Assembly: GCF_037102585.1 (NCBI RefSeq)
Contig: NW_027043822.1
Location: 893,001 to 957,000, forward strand
Direction of reading: 5' to 3'
Source: Saccharomycopsis crataegensis
Taxonomy: Eukaryota > Ascomycota > Saccharomycetes > Ascoideales > Saccharomycopsidaceae
DNA length: 64,000 bases
Made by a program: the position numbers and the translations under genes. Under the pieces are notes generated by a model. That model did no database searches, was not told where the DNA came from, and saw nothing but the letters and a program-made list of their open reading frames with translations. How positions within the stretch are numbered: position 1 is the first letter of the stretch; each line of letters starts with the position of its first letter. Shown here piece after piece: positions 54,047 to 64,000 of the stretch.

Positions 54047-56206
54047 ATGGCTGCCAATCCTATAGAATCTCTGATCCTTAAGGCCACCGACGAGTCATTA
54101 GTCTCCGACAACTGGGAATACATCATCGATGTCTGCGACTGTGTCAATGATGACCCAGATAATGGAGCGGCCAACGCCATCAAGGCCCTTAATGACCGTC
54201 TAAAGATCAACAATGCAAATATTCTTCTTAGAAGTTTGTCATTGCTTTTGTCACTTGCTGAGAATTGCGGCTCCAAAATGAAACAAGAGATTTCTTCTCT
54301 GGCATTTACCGGGGAATTGTACCTGATCATTGATAACCGTCATATTCATTACACTATCAAGATCAGAATAGTGGAAATCATGCAACAGTTGTCCAAATCA
54401 TTTAAAAGCGATCCTAGTCTAAAGAATATCGACAAATGTTTGGCAAAAATCACCCAGAATCACCCAAACTTGTGCCCTCCGGTTCCAAAAGTCCCTACTA
54501 AAGCAAGAATGGACACCAGTGATTTGAAGAAAGAAGAAGACGAATTACAAGCAGTGTTAAAATTATCATTGGACGAGTACAAACAGGTGGAAGAGGTAAG
54601 AAAAGCAGGCAATACTGTGGCACCAATGATTGAGGAATCAAAGAAACCACAAGAGCCAAATAGTATGCCAAAGGTTAATGATACAGATGTCAATAAACCT
54701 ATCCCAAATGCCAATAATACTAATACCGATGCCTCAGTGTCTGAAATCAAGAAAACTGATAAACAAACTCCAGCAATGGTGAGTAAAGTTAGAGCATTGT
54801 ATTCTCTCCAAAGTAGCGAACCTGGAGAATTGTCATTTGAAAAAGGCGACGTTATCACCGTATTAGAAAGCGTATATACCGATTGGTGGAGAGGCTCACT
54901 CCGTGGTAAAATGGGGATCTTCCCATTGAATTATGTCACTCCAGTGGCCGAACAGACCAAAGAAGAAATGATCAAAGACATTGAAGTGGAGTATAACATA
55001 CTTCAGCAATCGAAAAACATTGAAAGATTGTTGATCAAATTACAATCTTTGAACACTAGCGATGACCCAGCACAAGTGTTAAATACCGACGATGATGATT
55101 TGATCCAAAACTTATATAACAATATCACCCCACTTAGACCACAGGTCGCTAGATTGATTGGCAAATACTCTATGAAGAAAGAAGAATTGATCGATTTGGA
55201 TACCAAGTTAACTGAAGCCGAGAGAACCTATAACGATTTGTTGAATGCCGCTACTTCGAAATACAAGCAAACAAGTTATCAGCTCCCACAACAACCTACT
55301 GGATATCCTGCTTATAACCATAATCCTTTCCAACATAACTTACCTCAAACTTCAAATGTACCAAATCCCGTCAGTCCCCAAATGACCAGTAACGTTCCTC
55401 CTGCATACAACTATAGTACTACACAACACCAAATCCCTATCAGTTCACAACATCAAAACCCTCCACAACATCAAAACCCTGTCAGCTCACCACCAGCAAC
55501 AAGCTCTTCTAACAGTCATCCATCCTACCCATCTAGCTACACCGCTCCACAAAACCCACCGGTTAATGCCCCTCAAGGTCACAACGTGGCACACAATTAT
55601 CCAACTAGTAATCCCTCTTACCCACAAGGCAACAATTCTGCACAAACTGTAGTCGCCGCTTTCCCATCATCTCGCCCTCAACCAGTAAACTATTCGTTAC
55701 CTCGTCCAACCATTAAAAACAAGACATCTTCTAACATTCCAAGTAATGTTGCTGCTCATACATCTCCTGTTAATACCGGCGGTGCAAGTCTCAATACTGG
55801 CTCCTCTATTACAAGAATTAGTACTGGTGCTGCCCCTTCTAACACTGGTAGTATCCAGGCACCAGTGGAACCAATGGCCACTGGTGTTGGGTTCGGAAAC
55901 TCTCCAAAAGTCAATGCTACCCTGACAAACAAGCAAAATAATGTCTTTGCTACTATGCCAAGTGTTCCATCGGCAATCCCAGTCATTAATCAGGGAGTCT
56001 CGAATCCGCCGTATCCTGACAGCACTACTGGGTTGCTTCCTAATTTTGCAAGCTTAACTTCTGGGCCATCAAATACTGCATCTCTAATGTATCCTCCATC
56101 CAACGGGCCAGGATATCCTACTAGTTCTGGCAGCCTGAATCCGCCAAAAAATACTGCTCCTAAGTATCCTCTTAATTCTGGCGATTTCTTGCCAAGATCT
56201 ACCTAA
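54047..56206 (+). CDS. HSE1: ESCRT-0 subunit Hse1 (STAM homologue)
   Basis: 719 residues, well longer than S. cerevisiae Hse1 (452). Order: VHS domain (about 1-140), ubiquitin-interacting motif DELQAVLKLSLDEYKQ (about 167-182), SH3 domain (VRALYSLQSSEPGELSFEKGDVITV... to FPLNYV, about 247-300), then the GAT/coiled-coil Vps27-binding region (about 305-405). The last 300 residues are low-complexity, rich in Pro, Asn, Ser, Gln, Thr and Tyr, which accounts for the extra length. With Vps27 it sorts ubiquitinated cargo at endosomes. The order of domains is that of STAM, so the call is firm. Confidence 0.94.
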   Translation: MAANPIESLILKATDESLVSDNWEYIIDVCDCVNDDPDNGAANAIKALNDRLKINNANILLRSLSLLLSLAENCGSKMKQEISSLAFTGELYLIIDNRHIHYTIKIRIVEIMQQLSKSFKSDPSLKNIDKCLAKITQNHPNLCPPVPKVPTKARMDTSDLKKEEDELQAVLKLSLDEYKQVEEVRKAGNTVAPMIEESKKPQEPNSMPKVNDTDVNKPIPNANNTNTDASVSEIKKTDKQTPAMVSKVRALYSLQSSEPGELSFEKGDVITVLESVYTDWWRGSLRGKMGIFPLNYVTPVAEQTKEEMIKDIEVEYNILQQSKNIERLLIKLQSLNTSDDPAQVLNTDDDDLIQNLYNNITPLRPQVARLIGKYSMKKEELIDLDTKLTEAERTYNDLLNAATSKYKQTSYQLPQQPTGYPAYNHNPFQHNLPQTSNVPNPVSPQMTSNVPPAYNYSTTQHQIPISSQHQNPPQHQNPVSSPPATSSSNSHPSYPSSYTAPQNPPVNAPQGHNVAHNYPTSNPSYPQGNNSAQTVVAAFPSSRPQPVNYSLPRPTIKNKTSSNIPSNVAAHTSPVNTGGASLNTGSSITRISTGAAPSNTGSIQAPVEPMATGVGFGNSPKVNATLTNKQNNVFATMPSVPSAIPVINQGVSNPPYPDSTTGLLPNFASLTSGPSNTASLMYPPSNGPGYPTSSGSLNPPKNTAPKYPLNSGDFLPRST

Positions 56207-56449
56207 CCTTAAGTTTTTGTTATTTTTTTATTTAGTCAGTTGTTATCCATAATATAATATAATTATTGTCATTGAATATGATCATTACTATTAAAGTATA
56301 ATAAGATAAGCGAGATGAAATAGGATAAACAATGTTTGGAATATCAATCACGTGGTGAAAAACACCACTATCAAAAACATAAACACAAATAAACCCATCC
56401 TGTTACTCTGTTTTACGTGAAATATTCCCAGCAAATAAAGACAATCATC
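56207..56449. promoter_or_regulatory. VAC14 promoter with E-box
   Basis: 243 bp between HSE1 and VAC14 on the same strand. TCACGTGG (CACGTG at 56349-56354), about 95 bp upstream of the VAC14 ATG, fits a Cbf1-type site. Confidence 0.5.
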
Positions 56450-59353
56450 ATGGACGATACCACCGCAAAAGCCCTTGGAGACAGATTATACGAGAAAAGA
56501 CGGTCTGCGGCGCTTTCTGTTGAAAAAATGGTGCGGCAATTGCTTGCCCAAAACACCACTGAGGCCAAAGACCAAATCTCCAAAATCATCGACCAGCTTT
56601 GTCAGGATTACGCCTATGCCGTACATCAACCGAATGCCAGAAACGGAGGGTCCATTGGGCTTGCGGCAGTGGCGATTGCCTTGGGATCCAACCACATTGC
56701 CATCTATTTGGACAGAATCATCATGCCAGTATTGGCGTGCTTTAGCGACCAAGCGGCCCAAGTGAGGTACTATGCGTGTGAAGCATTGTACAACATTGCC
56801 AAAGTGGCCAAGGGAGAGATCTTGGTGTATTTTAACGATATCTTCGATGTGTTGTGTAGGCTATTTGCTGATTCGGAAAACAGTATTAAAAACGGCGCGA
56901 ATTTGTTCAATCGTTTGATTAAGGACATCGTTCATGAAAAAGCCGCCACCTACGTTTCGGTGATCCATGCCAATAATAATGACGATTCGTATTTAGTGGA
57001 ATCACATCATTTGGACAGCGATGGGTATTACTCACAATATAATTCCCGGCAATCCAATACCGCGTTCTCGTTGCCGAAATTCATCCCGGTGTTGAAAGAA
57101 CGACTCTTCACTAATAATCCGTATACCAGGTTGTTTTTGGTGGACTGGATCATGTTATTGAATTCTGTTCCCGATTTGGAATTGATCAGCTTTTTGCCAA
57201 ACTTCTTGGGTGGGTTATTAGGTTTCTTAACCGACCAAAAAAAAGATGTCCGGATCATCACTAACAAATGTTTGTCGAAATTTCTTGAAGAAATTAAACG
57301 AATTGTCGAGACAAAGAAAGTAGTAGAACAGCACAGATTATTGCGGTTGGAAAAAGCCCAACAACAGAAACATTTGGAACAGTTTAAAAAACTGCACAAG
57401 CGGATCCATAGTATCGATTCCGCCAATAGCGTTCATCCAGAATCGTTCAACCATGAGATGTCATTATTAAAGATTAAAGACGAAAATAAGAATACCGATG
57501 AAAGTGAAGGGAATATTGAGGATGATGAAGATAGTGGTGATTCTTCGAAGTTAAAAAATGATGTAGTCGAGGATAAGAATGATCATGATGATGATACTGA
57601 TAAATCAGATGAAGACAGTGAATTCGAAGAATCCGAAGATGAATCGGGAAGTATGGTGGGTGATTCTTATTATAATGATAGTGAGGGTCCGCTTTACCTC
57701 CCATTGCAGGATGTCCAATTAAATTTTGCGGAAATTATTAGGATATTGATTGCTAATTTGGACAATAAGAATGAAGAGGTCCAATCAGTGGTACTCAATT
57801 GGATCGAAACTTTACTTGATATTACCCCTACTAGTTTCATCCCATTAATTTGTGGGTTATTGGAAACTCTCGTGATGATTTTATCCTCGGGTGATTCGGT
57901 AAAACAGATCAAGGAAAAGGCCAAGGCAATCGATAGGAAATTGGTCGAACTCATCTATCTTTATTTAGATCTTACTGAAATTCACAGCGAAGATAACAAC
58001 AACAATGATTCAAAACCTCTTACTTCTTCTTCTTGTCCTACTCCTCCCGTCACTGCTCCCGATGTTTCATCTTCATCGGCGCCGCCTCCTCCATCTATTC
58101 CCCCAGCAACTGCCACTCTCCCACGTTCTGCTTCTTTCTCGTCGTCGTCTTCTTCACCATCTTCTTTGCCTCCTACTGCTTCCACTGCTGTAGCACCTTT
58201 GACCATCACCAAAGATTCCAAACCTAAATTCGGGTTTTCTGATAAACTTATCTATCCAAGTGATTCGAAGAAAAAACCTATCCCGACTCAAGATGGAAAT
58301 TCCATATATAATTCTTTGGTCAATATCATCACCAGTAATTTACTCAATGTTGACGAATCCACCAAACTCCTTTTACTCGATTGGTTGATCATGTTACACA
58401 AGAAATCGGCAAAACTTTTTGTCTCCAATTCACTAAGTAAGACTTTCCAAATCTTACTTAAGAGTTTATGTGGGGAATCTGCGGCGGCGGTTGACAAGGA
58501 TTTGATCTTGATTTCGGAAATTTCCACCAGTGCCAATGACTCGCTATTCTATCAATTAATGTTAGATCTTGTGGGACTTTTCAAGAATGATCGGAAATTA
58601 TTAGAAGGTAAAGGGAACTTCATCATTAGGAAACTTTGTGTGAATTTAAATTCCGAGCGAATTTATAAATCATTGGCCCATGTGTTATTCGATATCGATC
58701 ACAACACTGTTGTCAATAACAAAACCCTTAAAAACAATTTGGGATTTATCAGCATCATGATCCAGATCCTCAATAGTAATTTGATTACCGCTCCGGAATT
58801 GTCAGCATTACGTAGCAAGTTACGCAACCTTAACACCAAAGAAGATTGGCAACTTTTCTCTACCTTATTTAAATGCTGGTCATATAATTCCCCTGCATGT
58901 TTATCGTTATGTTTGTTATCCCAGAATTACGAAATGGCGTATAATTTGTTGAGGATTTTTGAGGATTTTGAAATCACCGTGAATTTATTGATTCAATTAG
59001 ATATTCTTGTACAATTACTCGAGAGTCCGGTGTTTGTGAAACTTCGGTTACAACTTCTTGAGCCTGATAAGTACCCGTACTTGCTCAAATGTCTTTACGG
59101 GATCTTAATGCTTTTGCCACAATCCAATGCCTTCAATACTTTACAAAGGAGATTGAATTCGATCAATGGGTATACTATTAACACTGGAGCACTTCCGGGA
59201 GCTACCACAATGTCGCCATCGACTTTGGCCACATCCGCGCTCTCGTCAACTTCAAAGTTGATCTCTGGTAAAAAGCAAAAGTATAATGATTTGATCAAGT
59301 TATTCAGAGAAGTGCAGCAGAAACATGAGAATGTTCGATTGGATAGTAATTGA
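56450..59353 (+). CDS. VAC14: Vac14, scaffold of the Fab1 PI(3,5)P2 kinase complex
   Basis: 967 residues from the ATG at 56450; the frame goes on upstream only from a GTG, and the Met chosen gives MDDTTAKALGDRLYEKRRSAAL, which matches the N-terminus of Vac14 proteins. Vac14 is an all-HEAT-repeat scaffold that holds Fab1 and Fig4 on the vacuole and endosomes. HEAT blocks lie at about 10-280 and 420-510, and the C-terminal Fab1-binding part at about 620-930. Between them is a charged, coiled-coil then acidic segment (about 285-415) and a Ser/Pro/Thr-rich linker (about 520-600). These two inserts account for the excess over the 880 residues of S. cerevisiae. In the C-terminal part LLLDWLIMLHKKS and the Fab1-binding stretch are recognisable. 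Confidence 0.93.
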   Translation: MDDTTAKALGDRLYEKRRSAALSVEKMVRQLLAQNTTEAKDQISKIIDQLCQDYAYAVHQPNARNGGSIGLAAVAIALGSNHIAIYLDRIIMPVLACFSDQAAQVRYYACEALYNIAKVAKGEILVYFNDIFDVLCRLFADSENSIKNGANLFNRLIKDIVHEKAATYVSVIHANNNDDSYLVESHHLDSDGYYSQYNSRQSNTAFSLPKFIPVLKERLFTNNPYTRLFLVDWIMLLNSVPDLELISFLPNFLGGLLGFLTDQKKDVRIITNKCLSKFLEEIKRIVETKKVVEQHRLLRLEKAQQQKHLEQFKKLHKRIHSIDSANSVHPESFNHEMSLLKIKDENKNTDESEGNIEDDEDSGDSSKLKNDVVEDKNDHDDDTDKSDEDSEFEESEDESGSMVGDSYYNDSEGPLYLPLQDVQLNFAEIIRILIANLDNKNEEVQSVVLNWIETLLDITPTSFIPLICGLLETLVMILSSGDSVKQIKEKAKAIDRKLVELIYLYLDLTEIHSEDNNNNDSKPLTSSSCPTPPVTAPDVSSSSAPPPPSIPPATATLPRSASFSSSSSSPSSLPPTASTAVAPLTITKDSKPKFGFSDKLIYPSDSKKKPIPTQDGNSIYNSLVNIITSNLLNVDESTKLLLLDWLIMLHKKSAKLFVSNSLSKTFQILLKSLCGESAAAVDKDLILISEISTSANDSLFYQLMLDLVGLFKNDRKLLEGKGNFIIRKLCVNLNSERIYKSLAHVLFDIDHNTVVNNKTLKNNLGFISIMIQILNSNLITAPELSALRSKLRNLNTKEDWQLFSTLFKCWSYNSPACLSLCLLSQNYEMAYNLLRIFEDFEITVNLLIQLDILVQLLESPVFVKLRLQLLEPDKYPYLLKCLYGILMLLPQSNAFNTLQRRLNSINGYTINTGALPGATTMSPSTLATSALSSTSKLISGKKQKYNDLIKLFREVQQKHENVRLDSN

Positions 59354-60886
59354 GAGAAAATGAATGAGTATTTGAATTAGTTATGTATCTTTTGGACGCC
59401 TTTTTTTTTTAATGTAATATATAGGATTTTCGCAAGAAAAATGATTTGCTGGTTGTAATTGTGATTCTTTTTTGACGCCCATGTTCTCTTTCCTCACTTT
59501 CTACTATGCTATGCTTCTCCTTGTTTCTTGAAATTTTATTCAATCGTCTTGTTATTCAGCTCAGTTGATCTTATTTTTCTTTATGCGTGTTTTTTTGGTT
59601 TTGGTCACTATTTTGTCAACTTTTTTCTATGACCATAATCATCTGCTCTAGTGGGTTCATCTAACTATTTTACTCTATCCTTTCCTTCACTTATTATTTA
59701 TGCTCAACTCATTTCTTCATTTCTCTTTCTCTTCTTATTGTCTTCTGAAAACCTGTTTCTCCTTTTTTGGTACAAATATTTTCCTGCTCTAACCGTTTTC
59801 TTTAGTTGTATGTACACTAGCTTCTTTTTTAATTATCTTCCTCTGATAATGCTCCTTGCTTTAATCCATCCTCTTGAAATATTTCAGCATTTTTCTTTTG
59901 TTTTGTTTTGTTTTATGTTGTTTCCTGTAAATATGTTTACTCCGCTAATGTCAATTATCGCTATACTCCGGCAGCTTATATAAGCTGATATACTTTATAC
60001 TACGAATGTGGCCACCCTACTTTACATTTTATCGTGTTAAATTATTCTGTTGTTTTATTATTCATTTGTCTTCCTTAGTGTTATTGGAAGACAAGAACCG
60101 ATCCCACTATTATTATTCATTTAATACATTTACCCATATATGGGTGACGTGGTGGATTGTCTCCTGTCGTTTTTTGTTTCTGCAATCACGTAGAACAGCG
60201 AATAATTCCAATAAGAGTGTATAACAGTAACTCACTTCTGCAGGTATATGATTATTTAGCATCAAGAAAATGGGTGAGTAATTAATCGATTGTTACGAGT
60301 TACCCTAATAATAGGTTAAGAATTATTAATGATAAAAAATAAGGACAACAAAAATAAGATGAAAGTGGGGTGACTATAATCGTACTATGTACAATAGATT
60401 GTACACGTTCTATCACATTGCAATATTCTAAGAATTCTTTTTTAAGACAGTTTTCCAAGATCCCTTAAGGTAACAATTTGAACAGTTTCGTGAGCTTGAA
60501 AGTACAGACTTGGAACAATATAAATCGAAATATGGGTTGGTAACATAAGCTACCCAGGCAAATCTTCAAGTCGCATTTCCCACGTCGCCCTTCGATGAAT
60601 TTTGCGGTGATACCGCCAATACACACAACATGCATGAGCTGAGTCCCGTGGGCGGTGCTACTTTCCATTGGGCTTTGGTCTTATCAATAGGGGGAGGAGA
60701 GACTTGATTATGAATAAGCGGTGGGGCACGTTATTTGTATAAAATCCACTTGAAAGACTCAGATGGTATTATTTTTTTGACTTTTTCCTTCCTCCTTGTC
60801 AAGATCTTCAACTTTTTTTTTTAAGTTGACATTAGCGTCTTTTTTTTTATCTGACTTTTTGCTTTTTCCTTTATTTTCCAGTAGCT
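59354..60886. other. 1.5-kb intergenic region
   Basis: T-rich DNA; several open frames at 59651-60224 read hydrophobic pyrimidine-rich sequence and are not credible genes. A TATAAAA-like element near 60737-60743 and a pyrimidine-rich stretch at 60770-60880 form the probable promoter and leader of the next gene. A candidate intron is discussed in the findings. Confidence 0.5.
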
Positions 60887-61501
60887 ATGATCTTTATTAA
60901 CAACAGTGCATGTGAATTAGAAGATGATTGTTCGTCTACCTTATCTGCTGCATCTATCGTATCAATCGTTTTGATTGTTATGGGTGTGGTATGTTTGATC
61001 ATTTACGCAGTGGCTCGGATCCATCAACGTCGACAACGAGCTAAACACGCCGACCAATTTGATCCTACTTCACAACAACACTCGATGGAGAAAGAAATAA
61101 TCGAGTCTCCACAATCTTCTGCCAGCACCGTGACTTTTGCCAGTAATGATTTTAGCCACGATACCACCAAGCTTCAACATAATTCCGCGTCTTCACTTTC
61201 CAGTGGTGATACTTTCCTTAACACCAATACTGGTGCCCCAACCCCAGCGATTAGCGTGACCCACCAATTCAAGACCAAAGTTTACGACCGCAAGAAGGGT
61301 GTTGAAGCAAATGATTCCATCTCGGTTGGCAGTACCGATACTACGGTAGGTCACCAAAACAGTACCGGGTATATTGTTAGAGCACCGAATAATAATAGTA
61401 GTAGTGCCACTTTGCACTCGATTGGATCGTTCCAAAATGGGTTCGTTGAAGTACCATTGCCAGAAAAAGTGATTTCTAGACCAATTCAAAATATAGTTTG
61501 A
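60887..61501 (+). CDS. Single-pass membrane protein with Ser/Thr-rich tail, unknown
   Basis: 204 residues. A short acidic, Cys-containing N-terminus (ACELEDDC) precedes one strong transmembrane helix (about 21-45), then a basic stop-transfer stretch (RIHQRRQRAKH). The long, disordered Ser/Thr/Asn-rich tail ends in a short hydrophobic/basic end (PLPEKVISRPIQNIV). The N-terminal part would face the lumen or outside (type III). I do not recognise the family. The tail has possible trafficking and phosphorylation sites but nothing specific. Plasma membrane or vacuole is likely. Confidence 0.65.
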   Translation: MIFINNSACELEDDCSSTLSAASIVSIVLIVMGVVCLIIYAVARIHQRRQRAKHADQFDPTSQQHSMEKEIIESPQSSASTVTFASNDFSHDTTKLQHNSASSLSSGDTFLNTNTGAPTPAISVTHQFKTKVYDRKKGVEANDSISVGSTDTTVGHQNSTGYIVRAPNNNSSSATLHSIGSFQNGFVEVPLPEKVISRPIQNIV

Positions 61502-62516
61502 TGGAAATCATCCCAATTGAGGCTACGGTAGTTATAAAAAAAAATCGTCCCAATCGAAGTTATCAATGATCAGCGGAAGTTTTGGATTTTGTGTGAATTC
61601 CAAAAAAGAAAATTTGAAATTCATCATGAGTGGTGTTTCTTCAGTTCAAAATTTTAAAAAATCCTTCAAATTATGAGTTGTTATTTAATAAGTTCTCAGA
61701 AATATGCCGCAATAATTTAGAGAATTCATTCATCCCTAGAATAATAGAGTTTTATTAGTTTTTTTATGTATTTTTTTATTTTTTTATTTATTTTCCCTAA
61801 ATATGTTACCAAGACTTTTTACAAAGAAAAAATATAAGAGTTTTAGAGCAATAATTATTATTCGTAATATTATATATCTTTTTGAGACACAATAATACCA
61901 AGATTTTTAAAAAAAAATTATTTCAAAGACCTTAGATTAAATCCCAAAGTTGGAAGGTGATGTTCCAACTGAGCTCGGCTTAAATGCAAAAATTAATTAT
62001 GTTTCAATTGACCTTGGACTAAACTCCAAAACCATGTACCAGAGAATACTCTTCTTGATGCCAGTTTTCCTTTTCCAGAGCAGGTCCACCATCTTTTCAA
62101 GAAACCGTACATGACAATACTGAGGCAACGAAGTCAGAAACATGATGATACAGGAGGCATCTTTGTCGAATTTACATAGAAGTGACATGTATCAAAGTTT
62201 TATTATATTACCTTATAAGTCACCAAAATTCAAACAAAAACAAAACAAAACAAAAACAAAACAAACAAATATAAATGAAATATATATATATATATATATG
62301 TACACTATATATATCATATAGTACACCACAATCACCATTTATCAAATTGATGAGCCAAAACCGAAAAAAAAAAAAAAAAAAATATAACAATAAACAAATA
62401 AATAAAGAAAACCTTAACTTTTTTTTTTTCAAACAACACTCAGGAAATTTTCACATCAATAAATATCGTGAAAAAAAAAAATCCCCGACACAAATAATCA
62501 CCGATTATCACATCTT
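61502..62516. other. Convergent 3' flanks, AT-rich
   Basis: 1.0 kb between convergent genes. It contains an 8-bp inverted repeat AGTTGGAA/TTCCAACT (about 61948-61970), a TA repeat (62281-62300) and long A-runs (62365-62382, 62469-62480). An open minus frame at 61997-62188 is discussed among the rejected items. Confidence 0.55.
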
Positions 62517-64000
62517 TCAAAATATATCATGACGACTGGTTTTATTGGAATTGGACACAAAAATGATCTTATCCTCCTTATTATCCCACACTTGGTCCTT
62601 GTATCTTGTAACCGATGGAGGTTTTTTCCCCTTCTTGGTCTTGAAATCTTCAATCAATAATGCATTTTTGATACTATTATGATTGAGCTTCTTATTCCAA
62701 TTAACGCTCGGATGCATCAAAGAGTCTTCATAAAGATCATCTAACAATGTGTCATCGGTAAATCCCAAATAGTCATCAGTGGATTTCACACTAGTAGTTT
62801 TGGAATCCCCTGGCAACGAATTAATAGGAGTAACGGCCCGGGAATTCGATCTCGTTCTCCTACCAGCGGTCTCTTTGGTGCCGATTTTCGGATCGGGAAA
62901 TAACCCTGATCCATGAGAATTTAGAGATTCAAAGAAATTGTCATAAATCGGACTGGTGAAATATGGCCGGAATACCGGTTGGTTAGGAATTCCTTTGTCA
63001 ACTTCTTTCTTCAATCTATTCTTTTGTTTGAGAATAGAGGTTTTTTGTACCGTGGATTTTTCCAGTTGTTTTTTCGCCAATTCATGATTCGGCGCCTCAA
63101 TGTTCAATGATTTATAACTATTGGTATTCTTGATTAAAATGATTTTATTATGATTAGTTGGACTGTCCTTGGTAGCTTTTTCTCCCGAATCTACAAAAGA
63201 TGATTCATTAGTACCGATACCACGATCCTTACCATTATCTTTATCAGTCACCGTCTTTGAGGCTATGCTATCCCACAAATATTCCGCACGATCACTAGCC
63301 CACTTTGGGGTAGTTGGCTCAACAATTTCCGAAGTATCGTTTCCTGAATCACTCGAGACATTGCCGGTGCTTCCATGAAGCTTCTTTTCTACTGGTAAAC
63401 TAATCGTCTCGAATCTCGATCTACCTTGTCTGTCAATGAATTGCTCTAGATCTTTTTTGCCCACTTCACTTTGCAATCCAATGATATCCCCAGTACTTCT
63501 ATTATCTTTGACCTTAAATACTCCATTGAATACTCCATTGCCATCTTCGCAATATTCATCCTCCGAGTCATTGTTTCCAAGGCCCAAATAATTTTCTGCC
63601 AAGTCGTCATCTGACGATTCAACAATCATTTCTGGGCGGTATGTCTTATCATTTTTCCGTAATTCTTTAAAACTAGCAGAAATTTTATCATCAGCAGAAC
63701 TACCAGGATAATTTTTTGCAGGTAGTGGCTTTAATGTTTCATTAGAAGCTCCCGGCACCACTAAGTTGATGTCATCCCCATCCAGAGATTCAACAATAGT
63801 TGGTATTTTCAAAGGAATAGAATTTGTTGGTACTTCCACAGAAGTTGGTAATTCTTGACTCTTCTGGGTTGTAGGAGACACTGGGTTACTCTTGTTATCT
63901 TCGGCATAATCCAATTCCGCTTCATTATCACTTTCAGAACCATCACTATCGGAATCATCACTATCCCCACCCAAATAAAAAGCAGCACTTTTAGATCGTC
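62517..64000 (-). CDS. Acidic, largely disordered protein, C-terminal part (truncated at window edge)
   Basis: The frame runs open from the right window edge to a stop at 62517, about 494 residues. The first codon resembling a start (63974) is TTG, so the N-terminus lies outside. Near the edge is RSKSAAFYLGGDSDDSDSDGSESDNEAELDYAED: a phosphorylatable acidic region following a basic/aromatic one. The rest is Ser/Asp/Asn/Lys-rich and low in hydrophobics, apart from short conserved-looking pieces (FRPYFTSPIYDNFFESLN; DDLYEDSLMHPSVNWNKKLNHNS) and a basic C-terminus. The FYLGG-acidic pattern recalls the DUF3295/Mks1 group of nitrogen-response regulators, but that is a weak hint. Function unknown. 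Confidence 0.7.
   Translation of the reverse strand, partial: RSKSAAFYLGGDSDDSDSDGSESDNEAELDYAEDNKSNPVSPTTQKSQELPTSVEVPTNSIPLKIPTIVESLDGDDINLVVPGASNETLKPLPAKNYPGSSADDKISASFKELRKNDKTYRPEMIVESSDDDLAENYLGLGNNDSEDEYCEDGNGVFNGVFKVKDNRSTGDIIGLQSEVGKKDLEQFIDRQGRSRFETISLPVEKKLHGSTGNVSSDSGNDTSEIVEPTTPKWASDRAEYLWDSIASKTVTDKDNGKDRGIGTNESSFVDSGEKATKDSPTNHNKIILIKNTNSYKSLNIEAPNHELAKKQLEKSTVQKTSILKQKNRLKKEVDKGIPNQPVFRPYFTSPIYDNFFESLNSHGSGLFPDPKIGTKETAGRRTRSNSRAVTPINSLPGDSKTTSVKSTDDYLGFTDDTLLDDLYEDSLMHPSVNWNKKLNHNSIKNALLIEDFKTKKGKKPPSVTRYKDQVWDNKEDKIIFVSNSNKTSRHDIF

Noticed and set aside
61997-62188. 63-codon minus-strand frame with a stretch weakly like a copia-type gag fossil
   Set aside because: Too short, no other element parts around it, and the resemblance rests on a few residues.
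1-64000. tRNA genes
   Set aside because: I looked for B-box words (GGTTCGANTCC) on both strands; the near matches at about 24576 and 30835 lack an A box and acceptor pairing.

Overview
This 64-kb window is nuclear DNA from an ascomycete yeast (Saccharomycotina). Genes are long, mostly intronless ORFs with clear budding-yeast orthologues (PCK1, RMD9, SYP1, YOR1, TOR, THI6, THI20, LAG1/LAC1, HSE1, VAC14). Intergenic DNA is AT-rich, with poly(dA:dT) tracts, microsatellites and TATA-box promoters. CTG codons sit at hydrophobic positions that are Leu or Ile in homologues (for example TOR residue 2612), which argues for the standard code and against the CTG-Ser clade. The genus cannot be fixed from the sequence. 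No tRNA, rRNA, CRISPR array or intact transposon was found.

Layout. 1-9.3 kb is gene-poor: a polytopic membrane protein at the left edge, a small single-pass protein, a 3.2-kb gap with palindromes, a secreted Cys-rich protein with a Kex2-type site, and a decayed F-box/LRR gene. 9.9-14.3 kb holds PCK1 (-) diverging from a mitochondrial NFU1-type gene (+) across a promoter with a Mig1-type site, then a small membrane protein. 14.3-17.4 kb has no intact gene but carries four copies of a strictly spaced Reb1-like dyad leading to RMD9. 17.4-29.5 kb is RMD9, SYP1, a microsatellite-rich 2.4-kb spacer and YOR1, all on +. 31.8-41.4 kb is a YeeE/YedE-type sulfur-compound transporter (-) diverging over 221 bp from a giant, divergent TOR kinase (+). 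41.9-51.7 kb is metabolic: a KduD-like SDR, a PLP serine/threonine dehydratase, THI6 and THI20 head to head, an amino-acid-permease pseudogene and a class-I glutamine amidotransferase. 52.1-59.4 kb is ceramide synthase, HSE1 and VAC14, the second preceded by a 26-copy, 10-bp satellite. 60.9-64 kb holds a single-pass membrane protein and the C-terminal part of an acidic, disordered protein running off the right edge.

Functional links. THI6 and THI20 encode consecutive steps of thiamine assembly and share one intergenic region, so co-regulation is likely. SYP1, HSE1, VAC14 and YOR1 all act on plasma-membrane or endosomal traffic; TOR and ceramide synthase belong to growth and sphingolipid control, but clustering here is probably incidental.

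The most interesting observation is the TOR protein. The kinase catalytic residues and FATC tail are kept, but every rapamycin-contacting position I could align in the FRB domain is changed, the DFG motif reads DYG, the Lst8-binding segment is strongly diverged, and about 300 residues are inserted in the N-terminal HEAT region. It looks like a fast-evolving, predicted rapamycin-insensitive TOR paralogue. The second is the set of four TTACCC-N23-CCGGGTAA dyads with identical spacing upstream of RMD9.
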